Shown here: piece by piece, positions 18,901 to 26,800 of the stretch
Layout of the letters: each line of letters starts with the position of its first letter
How positions within the stretch are numbered: the first letter of the stretch is position 1
Assembly (NCBI RefSeq): GCF_905220565.1
Contig: NC_059394.1
Coordinates: 4,967,501 to 5,031,500, forward strand
Reading direction: 5' to 3'
DNA length: 64,000 nt
Origin: Melitaea cinxia
Taxonomy: Eukaryota; Arthropoda; Insecta; Lepidoptera; Nymphalidae
The notes under the pieces: model-generated
The model's database searches: none
What the model was told of the DNA's origin: nothing
Seen by the model: only the letters and a program-made list of their open reading frames with translations
Program-made: the position numbers and the translations under genes

Positions 18901-21699
18901 TTAGCTATAGCAGATGTTGGCTTGCGTGTTGACTGTGAAAATGCGAAAATTAACGCATTTGTAGGAGAAACCGTTGATGACATGTACGGTTTTCTACTTG
19001 ACAACAAAGTAGGCTGAAGAGTTACAATGTTATAGTTATTAGGAGTGGAAAATGTATACGGTGAACCTGTCCCTGACAGTATAATATAAGGTTTATGTGT
19101 AACCGTATTTAATTGCTGAGATAATTGCGAAGTTCTCGTAGGTTGATGATTACCTGTTGCAGCATTATTGAAACTGTGACTTAAAGGAATTTGGCGATCA
19201 TCATTGAAATTAGGCGGTTGTAGTTTTGGTTTAAATGTTTCTAAAGGAATTCCTACGTCTTTTTGTGTTTGCTTGTTATAATTTTGTTCTTGGATCTGTT
19301 GAATGTTTTTATTTTGTTGCGAAAATTGTAACTGTTTTTGCACCAAATTTGTATTGCCTTGTACTTGACTTTCCTTATTTAAGCCCACTGGTACTGTAAA
19401 TGGTTTAGGACTACTTATTAATCTATACTTTGACGTTGATGGATGCACACCACCTTCGTGATTCGTTTGCTCATTTTTATCATTATTTATATTATTAGAA
19501 TGTTTTAATTGAGTTATTGGCTTCTGCGTTGTAACACCTATTACAGAATTATGACTTTCTTGAAGTTTGGCTAAGAAAGAATCGAAGTTAAAATTTGGAT
19601 TTGCAAATGGATTTTCTATATTGGCATATTTATTGCTAGGATGTGTATATCCATAGGGAAGATTTGATATATCTGGTTGAAAGTTTTGACTATAATCATG
19701 ATCGTCTTCTTCTTCGGATGAATTCTCTTCATTTTCGTTCGAGTCCTCATCATCATAATCTTGATCCTTAATCACTTCCTTGGGTTTATTATTGATATTG
19801 TTATTGTTTGGTTTAGAAGATGGATGATCATTACTGGCCGGATTTTTTTGTAAATTACTTAATACTCTCATTGTAGACGTAATTTGCGGTTTCCCAGTAA
19901 CAATTGAACTCGGAAGAATAGAAGAATCTTGTAAGGAAACGAGATTTGTTTGTTTTAATGGAGACAAAGTTTGAGAATATAAGTTATTATTGTTTCGGTT
20001 ATCATTGCCTTTTACGACGTTGTTATAAAAACCACCCGCTAATGTAGGGAACGGGTTTTGATTATTGAGTAATGATGATATAGGAGGACTTTTTGTAATT
20101 GTTTGAGTAGCGACATTATTATGTTGTGGAAACCTTTGTTGAGATAAATCTGATATACTTGCTTTAAATGGTCTCAAAGTTTGAGTATTATCAGATAAAT
20201 ATTGAGAGAAAGAATTGTCAAATGCAAAGAAATTGTTGTTAGTATGGTAAGGTTTTTGTCTATTTCTGCCATCGTAGTTGTTATCGTAAACTAGTTGAAA
20301 TCTCGGGTTTTGTAAATTAGGGTTATAAGAAAATTGTGGTAAATTAAAATTTTTTAAAGGCTTAACGTTGTGCCAATTCTTTGCCGGTACTTTATGCCCG
20401 TTTTTAACATAAAATCTTATCTGTCTTTTTCCTCTGTCAGAATCTTGTGATGATTCATCCTCATATTCATTTTCACCTAGTTGTTCGTCGTCGAATTCAA
20501 TATATTCCATTTCCTGATCATTATCATTACGATTAGATAATTCATCCGGAATTTTAGACACATTCAGAGCAGAATCAAGAACTTCTCTTTTTTTTCTAGA
20601 AATAATATTTGTAGTAATATCGTTTACTTTACGTAGTTCAGTCGAAAAGTGTTTAAGTCTGTCAGAAGAGTCAATATCATCGTCATATTTGTCACCTCTG
20701 AAATCATACAGTCATGTAAGTATATTTATCATAATTTTGTAAGTATATTTTCATGTGTTATGTTTTACCTATAGACTTGAGGTGCTTGAGTCAAAGGCGC
20801 CGTTCTTCTATCTTCTACTTGGGTACCAAATGAAAAAGATCCAACTTTGCTATTTTGGTTAAGAGAAGCTGGAATAATGTTAGAATTAAGCGTTCTTCCA
20901 GAACTTATGGGCTGGGACCCGTAACCATCTCTATCTTTTTGAACCTGTCCTATTGTTGACGGTTGTCCTCTGTATACTCTCTGCTGCCTATCGCTCTCGA
21001 TTTCTTCAACTGGCGGTAAGTCGTCCACTTCAGCATACAGCTGCTGCTGCTGTAACCATCCGTGTTTACAGTTTAATTTATAAGATATTGTAACATTTAC
21101 TTACTTTCTACACATATTTTAAAAACGTAGAAAATTCTCAAATATAATACAAACCTTTTCGTATTCTTGTCGATTATATTTCGGTTGTCCTCGCGACGTG
21201 ATTACAGGATTAGGCTGCGCTCTCGGCGGCGGTGGAGGGTTGCGTCTTGGTGGAGGTGGTGGAGGTTCCCTCTCACTCAACCGTTCTATGTCTTCTGCAA
21301 CCACAGCACCGGTGGCATCGCAGCCGACATTACGCGGCCAATCACATGTTTGGAGCTCGTGGCTAGAAGAATGATGTCATATTTAAGTAACAATTAAAAC
21401 CACCTCAATCACACTATTCGTTGAGACTACATTACATATATACACTGCATATATTATAGCTTAAATGTTTCCTATATACATAAAAGTGAAATAAATGTAC
21501 CTGTACATAAGACCACCAGTACAAGACTCGAGCAGAGCGCCGCCGAATACACAAACGTAATACAGCGTGCAGTCGGTAGGGTGCGGGTAGTAGCCGAACT
21601 CTTCAGGGCAGTCGAAGTCAATACCCCTTTTGGCCGCTGCGGTAACGCTCCGGTTCGAACCAGAGCGCTGCCGAGAACGGTCCTGTGCTCCGAGACATT
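9770..21699 (-). CDS. Cda5: Chitin deacetylase 5 (Cda5), 5' end missing, about 2,400 residues seen
   Basis: Secreted carbohydrate esterase family 4 enzyme expected to remove acetyl groups from chitin in cuticle or tracheal matrix. Exons: 21699-21501, 21362-21155, 21049-20769, 20697-18004, 17604-17453, 16326-16175, 16043-15997, 15885-15682, 15175-13220, 12581-12486, 12351-12161, then 12027-11802 or 11445-11220, 10896-10604, 10438-10294, 10212-10014, 9928-9770. Every phase closes, giving 2,400 residues after the missing first exon. Layout, numbered from the first residue seen: six-Cys chitin-binding domain (28-81), Pro-rich stretch, low-complexity linker rich in Asn/Gln/Ser/Thr/Pro (about 100-2030) and catalytic domain (about 2035-2390) with TFDD, HExxSH, RAPFL and FTYDSSL motifs. 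It lacks an LDLa domain, has two alternative TFDD exons and a giant linker; these point to CDA5 rather than CDA1-4. The incoming phase is 1, so a signal-peptide exon ending in phase 1 must lie upstream. Confidence 0.87.
10014..10212 (-). CDS. Cda5: Cda5 exon 15
   Basis: Residues 2282-2348: APFGLFYHAAWFTQPHHKEG (the His of YHAAWF is a conserved catalytic-domain motif), then VWIVTNWQALQWVRDPTPI and NNFQPFQCNYQ. Acceptor TTCTTCAG|AGCTCC, donor CCAG|GTAAAC. Confidence 0.88.
10294..10438 (-). CDS. Cda5: Cda5 exon 14
   Basis: Residues 2234-2281: VWEVPMVMWQDLNGGRCSMG, then DACANPPDAEGVYKMILKNF. Acceptor TTTTAG|GAGTAT, donor AACAG|GTAAAT. Confidence 0.88.
10604..10896 (-). CDS. Cda5: Cda5 exon 13 (catalytic core)
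   Basis: Residues 2136-2233: HSFGEQFSQKKWNREIGGQR, then the CE4 substrate-groove motifs DVRGMRAPFLSVGGNKMF and SNFTYDSSLPVYE, and SWPYTLDYKLFHDCMIPPCP. Acceptor TTTTAG|TCATAG, donor CCAG|GTATAC. It joins equally well to either alternative exon 12. Confidence 0.88.
11220..11445 (-). CDS. Cda5: Cda5 alternative exon 12b (downstream copy)
   Basis: Encodes DLPVEKVPQIVLLTFDDSVN through GHEMASHTVS. It holds the first catalytic motif (TFDD: catalytic base and metal-binding Asp) and the metal-binding His pair. Acceptor AACACAAACAG|GCGATT is preceded by an unusual CA-rich rather than T-rich tract; donor TTTC|GTAAGT. It has the same length (226 nt), phases and 60 of 76 residues as exon 12a, so it is a tandem duplicate used instead of it. 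Confidence 0.88.
11802..12027 (-). CDS. Cda5: Cda5 alternative exon 12a (upstream copy)
   Basis: Encodes NLPVNEVPQIILITFDDAVN through GHEFASHTIS, residues 2061-2136 in this isoform. Acceptor GTATCTTAG|GAAATT, donor TATC|GTAAGT. Both copies are intact with no stop or splice damage, so both appear functional. Differences from 12b cluster around the TFDD and HE(F/M)ASH motifs. Confidence 0.88.
12161..12351 (-). CDS. Cda5: Cda5 exon 11 (entry to catalytic domain)
   Basis: Residues 1997-2060. A Pro-rich link (NPPSRPAPVYPQPTPDKT) leads into AAKCRKDVCLLPDCFCGGKD, the Cys-rich opening of insect CDA catalytic domains. Acceptor TTATACAG|TCGCAA, donor CCCTG|GTATGT. Confidence 0.86.
12486..12581 (-). 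CDS. Cda5: Cda5 exon 10 (small linker exon)
   Basis: 96 nt encoding PSSTRGRGSAHYSTSGASET and AQQSPNRGTPPT. Acceptor TTTTACAG|GCCAAG is good; donor CCAAC|GTTAGA is non-consensus beyond GT. It is kept because the incoming and outgoing phases match both neighbours exactly. The exon could be skipped, since 96 nt is a multiple of three. Confidence 0.65.
13220..15175 (-). CDS. Cda5: Cda5 exon 9 (giant linker exon, 1,956 nt)
   Basis: Residues 1313-1964, disordered and rich in Asn, Ser, Thr, Lys and Pro, with short repeated acidic/Thr patches such as TTTPTVK-like and SSSSSPN runs. Start: acceptor TTTGTATTCGACAG|ATCATC, preferred over TTTAG|AACTAT because its phase 2 matches exon 8. The open frame runs past the end to 13111, but the donor CAGAG|GTACTC gives the right phase. 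It ends in NPKCNEIKYQ. No known domain is seen. Confidence 0.75.
15682..15885 (-). CDS. Cda5: Cda5 exon 8 (Thr-rich mucin-like)
   Basis: Encodes GEGNELGYDHIPTSVRTT, an uninterrupted Thr tract (about 15718-15790), RRPTTAPYTEAMTPSRYTP. The tract is a likely O-glycosylation site. Acceptor AATCCAG|GGGCGA; donor CCAAG|GTACTA is weak, and read-through into the downstream intron is open for about 170 nt, so an alternative 3' boundary is possible. Confidence 0.65.
15997..16043 (-). CDS. Cda5: Cda5 exon 7 (47-nt microexon)
   Basis: Encodes ISNQNQYPSPIRQPT. Acceptor TTTTTTCAG|ATAAGC is strong; donor ACAAG|GTAATA is good. Phase 0 in and phase 2 out match the neighbours. Sequence style (Gln/Pro/Ser) is that of the linker. 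Confidence 0.7.
16175..16326 (-). CDS. Cda5: Cda5 exon 6
   Basis: Encodes DYVQQYNTASLRPAVQQTYR, PPPARRPVESYSTRP and ISPDDYDDELIQGQ. The acceptor GTGTTGGCAG|ACTATG was chosen because it restores phase 1 from exon 5; donor GGACAG|GTATGA. Another frame is open over the same bases but does not splice in phase. Confidence 0.7.
16327..17452 (-). other. Cda5 intron 5
   Basis: Intron of about 1.1 kb with AT-rich sequence and a short TA microsatellite near 16960. No coding sequence or recognised element. Confidence 0.5.
17453..17604 (-). CDS. Cda5: Cda5 exon 5
   Basis: Encodes LEPTESVTPTSYTATPRPKM, then YNNSQAYSPDQYDPYYAVYD and EDGELYKDT. Acceptor ATATTTCAG|ATTGGA, donor ATACAG|GTGAGG, phase 2 in and phase 1 out. 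The Tyr/Asp-rich style resembles linkers of matrix proteins. Confidence 0.75.
18004..20697 (-). CDS. Cda5: Cda5 exon 4 (giant linker exon, 2,694 nt)
   Basis: Residues 230-1127, the largest exon. It is Asn/Gln/Ser/Thr/Pro-rich with acidic blocks (for example around 18650 and 19690-19760). Near its start it holds two furin-type motifs, RKKR at 264-267 and RGKR at 318-321. Acceptor GATTTCAG|AGGTGA, donor AACAG|GTAAAA, phase 2 in and out. It lacks recognisable domains and is probably an extended, disordered spacer between the chitin-binding and catalytic domains. Confidence 0.82.
20769..21049 (-). CDS. Cda5: Cda5 exon 3
   Basis: Encodes QQQLYAEVDDLPPVEEIESD, then QQRVYRGQPSTIGQVQKDRD and LTQAPQVY. 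The acceptor is GGTTACAG followed by CAGCAGCAG, a run of possible NAG acceptors in frame; the first is used here. Donor CTATAG|GTAAAA. Confidence 0.82.
21155..21362 (-). CDS. Cda5: Cda5 exon 2 (end of chitin-binding domain)
   Basis: Encodes HELQTCDWPRNVGC, the last two Cys of the CBM14 domain, then AEDIERLSEREPPPPPPRR and a second Pro run, ending PKYNRQEYEK. Acceptor TTCTTCTAG|CCACGA, donor GAAAAG|GTTTGT, phase 2 in and phase 0 out. Confidence 0.87.
21501..21699 (-). CDS. Cda5: Cda5 exon with chitin-binding domain (first one found)
   Basis: Encodes CLGAQDRSRQRSGSNRSV, then IDFDCPEEFGYYPHPTDC and CVFGGALLESCTGGLMY, the first four Cys of a peritrophin-A (CBM14) domain. Acceptor AAATTTCAG|AATGTC, donor TACAG|GTACAT. 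It needs one preceding base, so the start codon and signal peptide are on an upstream exon not identified here. Confidence 0.87.
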
Positions 21700-23079
21700 C
21701 TGAAATTTAAAAATAGTATCAATAATATCTTACTATTTGTGTAGAGGGTAAGGACAACCTAAATTAACTAATAGTTGAATAAAAACTAAAATATGACGCC
21801 TAGCGACACATTGTTGATCGTTGTCCCTTTTTATTACTTTATAACTAGTCTTGCCTCCCTTTCGCTGCTATGCCTATGATATCATATATGTCAGATATAT
21901 AAATAAAACACTTTACGACAATTTATTAGAACATTACATAACCACCGCAGGAAATTTAAGGAATCTGATATTAGCAATGTTAGTATATACGAAACTATGT
22001 GATCAAAAGCGTACTGCTAATAGTAAGAGCTAGTTATTCAGAACAATTGCACCATCGGCCTTGTAGATAACGTTCTTGACAACAACATTGCATTCTCTTA
22101 AATTTACTAGACTGATTTAACCACACCTTACATTATTTACTTGCAATATTGAAATAAAAGATTTCACTGCAATAGAACACGCAAATGTGACTTTCATAAT
22201 ATAAAAATATTTGGTTACTTAGACCAAGATATAAGGCCACGTTTATCGTATTGTTTGGTAAATAAATAACTTTAATATCTTTAACGCTTTTCAATAATAG
22301 GATTTCTCTTTCTTTAAAAGACAAATTTGATGACAGATTGTACAAGTCCTTTCAAAAAATATATAGTAAATAAAAGTTCTCCAGATGCTCTTAATGCTTC
22401 ATAAGTTAAAATTTATCTCAGATCTGTGTAACTTCTTTATATGCAATTTAATCTTAATTTCGGTAACCTGTCACGTAAAGCGTTCACGAGCGGTGTGGGA
22501 TTTAGGACGACAGTCGACTCTCGCGCACGTTTGAGTTATTAATGTGCAATATAGTAGATTATTTAACATTTACATTTTACTTAATTCATGCATCATTATA
22601 ACATGTTTAAAAATAACTTATTTAGGTATATTAAATATTCGTCAAGCGATGAAATTATTAATAAAGTACAAGACCATATTTAACTTTAGATCCGATTGTA
22701 AGGAAAAAATCTCAAGAACTCACTGATTTTGCAACAAAAGCACTAATAAAATTATTCTAACAAAGACTAGAATAAACAATAGTTAATAGTAATAGTTTAA
22801 CAAAGCATTATTTTCCCATGAAACAAAATAACGTAAAACAAGTTGCCGTATCAATATGATATTTTTTCTGTTGTTAATATCTTTTCCGCAATTAATTTGA
22901 GGGCTATTATTTTGCAATCATACCTGCAATGATGACGACATAAAGCCCTTGAGGGCTATCAAACGAATTATGTACGGTAAATATACCTCTAGCATTTAAA
23001 AGAACTTTCAATACGGTTGAGTAATTTATTATCATATCCTAAAAATTGTAGGGCCTTGTAGTCTACCTATACTTCTGTC
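21700..23079. other. Upstream of known Cda5 exons; no gene seen
   Basis: AT-rich except a CpG-richer patch at about 22480-22530. It could be intron or promoter of Cda5. I found no ATG exon with a signal peptide and a phase-1 donor here. Confidence 0.4.
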
Positions 23080-23084
23080 AGTCA

Positions 23085-23825
23085 GTCAGTTCAGCCTATT
23101 GCAGTCCACTGCTGGACATAGGCCTACCCAAGTTCGCGCCAGACATCCCGGTTTTCCGCAAACCTCATCCAGCTTATACCGGCAATTTTACGTACATCGT
23201 CGGTCCAACGGGCTGAAGGACGTCCCACACTGCGTTTGCCAAGACGCGGCCTCTACTCCAGGACCCGTCTGCTCCAACGGCCATCGGTCCTGCGATATAG
23301 ATGACCAGACCACTGCCACTTCAAGTTGCTAATTCTGTGGGCTATGTCGGTTACTTTTGTTCTCTCACGGATAGTCTCAATTCTAATTCTATCTTTGAGA
23401 GAAACCCCAAGCATAGCCTGTTACATTGCACGTTGAGCGACTTTAAACTTGTGGACCAGTCCCTTCGTCAGTGTCCACGTCTCGGCTTCGTATGTTAACA
23501 CAGGCAGGACGCATTGCTCGAAGACTTGTCTTCAAGCATTGCGGAATCTTCGAAGTGAAGACTGTTATTATTATTGTTATTATATTTGTTATTATTTACT
23601 GTTTATTTGACTATTGAACTGTTTACGCAGTGGTAAACAGTTTCAGTGATATTACATCTCCCTGTCTTACCCCACGCCGGAGGGAAATGGGTCTTGTTTT
23701 CTGGTCATGGATATGAACGGTCATCGTTGCCGCGTCGTACACAGATGCAGAGAGTCCAGGACAGCCCAGGTCGTTGTCTACAAATGCCATACACAGCGGC
23801 TGATTATATTCTTCAGTAGTCTATA
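23085..23825 (-). pseudogene. Degenerate RTE-type LINE, reverse transcriptase C-terminal part
   Basis: On the minus strand the reading passes through recognisable pieces in order: EEYNQPLCMAFVDN, LRRGVRQGDVIS and KLFTT (reverse transcriptase palm/thumb region), FEQCVLPVLTYEAETWTL, VTDIAHRISNLKWQWSGHL, KRSVGRPSARWTDDVRKIAG and AENRDVWRELG. Stops and frameshifts interrupt it, and an AT-rich TTATTATTGTTATT insert or deletion scar lies at about 23550-23610. The 3' tail GGCCTATGTCCAGCAGTGG matches the repeat in IR21a intron 6. It is dead, 5' truncated and not a host gene. Confidence 0.8.
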
Positions 23826-26800
23826 TTTATGATACTATAATTTAATAAAATTGTATGATGGATTGCACCTAGTAGTAATGGATTTGTCAATTAAAAAAAA
23901 GAACGTCATTTAAATGTCAAAGAATGTATTGTATTCAAATCGTCAACTCAAAGGAACCATTTTGATATCAATTTAACTATTTATTCATACAAAATATTAA
24001 CATAAGCTTCTTGACCTTGGACTTGGGCAGCCCATAGAAGTTATACATTAATCCCATTGAAGTGTATATGTTTTTATTTATCAGGGATTCGAGAGAGGAT
24101 ATAAAATTTGTGTATTAATTTATTAACATAGATAGTTATGGTTTCCACACTTAAACCTACCACACCCCACCACTTTAGTGTGAAGCTTCACAATGCTGTC
24201 TTATTTACCCTTGAACTGCTCATTGAAATCCGAGATAATAACACGGTTGTGTGGGAAATGCTCGATGATTTACAACTTTTGTTTGTTGTAATACGTTCAT
24301 TTCGTATTCTAGCTACGATTATATGAAATAATCTGATAGCGGAATTGTAGTTTGCTTACATATGCAACCCTAGTTTAGTTTTTATGTCCCAACCGTTTAA
24401 CTTTGAAATTTTTGTAGAAAAAAAAATACAAAGGTTGTATCTTACTTCTTAAGATATAATTTTTGTTTAATAGGAAATACAACCTTAGACAATTCCTAGT
24501 CTTCTCTTTTTGTTCAAGCGTCTCAAATGTAACTTTATTAAGAATAATATGACTCTTTGATCGGATGAGTAGTATGTCTATGCCTCTTTTTTTTTAGAAA
24601 TAGACTTTGAAAGTTCTTCACAAAGTTGAAATAGTTGTTATAAGATCTAGGGATTTACATTTTTAATATCTCAAATTAGAAGTTAACATAAATAAAAAAA
24701 ATTTTTTTTAGACTTACATAATGCAGGCAGAAAGTTTACCTATTATCAAGTTTATGTATTGATCCAATTTATCTATCACAAATGAGCGATAAAGTTTTAA
24801 ATATTAACGATATTATTTTCAGTTGGATGTAAACAGTATTAAAATTTGACTGTCCTCAAAACCAATATAATTATTACAAAGTTACAGTCCGAAGTTTATA
24901 TATATCGACTATATCAAACGTCATTATATATTGAAATATTTTAAAAGTATTGTAAGCTTTATAAACTACTCAAGATGACTCACCCTAACTTACCCAAATC
25001 AGCAAAGACAGCAGAAAAGGTGAAAAACTAAGTATAAATTATTTTGTCCTTGAAAACTAAAAAAGCTTTTTTATTTGAACAATGACCCGTAGTTACGCAT
25101 TTCCTTAATTTTATTCCATTTTGTTCAAAAACAAGTTTGCTATTAGGCGCCGAGCAAGGTGTAGGCGGCTAGAATTATATCTCCTTGTTACTAACGACTG
25201 TACACACGCAATGCGATTCAGTGCGGTGACTGCCGATACAGACTTGCAGAAATATCTGTACATACAGATAACATAGAGATAAACATATTTGTAGTATAAT
25301 TTTACAGATATTGACAAAACATTAATTTTTAACGATTTAGTCGTTTATGTTTATTTGCTTTCATTTAGAACTATTTCATTTATAACTCATTTACTAGTGT
25401 AAGCAACTTATTAGCACATTACTACTTAGATATCATTGTATCTTAATTTAAACCTCAATTGTTTAAGTACTATTTACATATATATGAATGTAATACAAAT
25501 ATAAAACTCTATTTGTATAAACTATATATTATGTTACTAGAACAATTCACACCAGGCGCAAAAAGGCTCACACTGTCTCATAATTGTCATTAAGTGCAAA
25601 GTCGAATGCGCGGTTTTCAGTGTGTCGAATACCTTAATAATTTGTATCATTTGCGAGTCTGAATGCATTAACACCCACTAATATCCTTACTTATATGGAT
25701 TGCAATTTTAAAATGGAATAAATGCAAATGTAATGGTAGCCTTTAATTGTTAGTCAGACACTCACACCAGACTGCTAATGCAACGAAACTTTTAATTTAA
25801 ATAATTGGTGATGCTAAATTTACTTTTAATGAACGTTCACTTGAAATTAATGTGCAAAATACATTATACAAATATAATTTATATGAGAAAGCAATTCATA
25901 TTCAATGCTTGAGAACTTTTATGCTACAAAATTGTTTTATTGTTCTACCGTTTCACATATGATTTAGCACTTATATAAGTTTTTCAAATAAATATCAAAA
26001 AGTAAAAAAAAATAACTTATTCTCACATTTTCTCCAAACACATCGAAAGTATATTATATTACATGAGAAATTTTTACGGTCGAAATCGCAAGAATTTGTA
26101 TTTTTTGTACATCCTTATGGAACATTAGATATTGCCCATATGGAATTTTTTCGACATTATATTTGGTATATATATATAATAGCTTTATTTCAATTTCCAA
26201 TAAAAATTGTTTAATAAACGAATAAAAAATAGCTTATATACAATTTGGGGCTTAATTAAAACATAATCGACTATTAATAATTCTAGAATAGCAATAAAAC
26301 ACAATAAATGCCCACATAGAGGTTGTCCAGGGCGTAAAGTGGGCAGACCAACCTTCACGGTTAAATATGCCAAAACATGATTTATAGGCATGTTGGTACT
26401 GAAACCATTTGATTTTATGTTCACACAATTGATTTCTAATTGAATAATGTTTTTCGTAATCCCTATTTGAATTAACGAATTAATACAGTTGGATTTGTTC
26501 AATAAAACCAATTTGTTTTGACGTCATGAGTATTATTTACTGTAGTAAATACATATAGGATATAGAAGTAAAAACCAAGAAAAAGCCAACATTTCCTTTA
26601 TTTATAAAAATTTACTTTATTTTTTAAATACTTATAATTATATATAACTAAAGTTTATTAATAACTAATCCGCGGATTCGCTATTAATAAACTCTATGTC
26701 ACCTAAAGATAGCGTAACATTCTATTGGTGAAGGAATTTTTAAAATCGGTTCTTTAGTTTTTCAGTTAAACTATTACAAACAAACAAAAAACAAATCTTT

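Noticed and set aside
23099..23498. Plus-strand open frames in the 23-kb region
   Set aside because: They are antisense to the degenerate reverse transcriptase, which is clearly recognisable on the minus strand.
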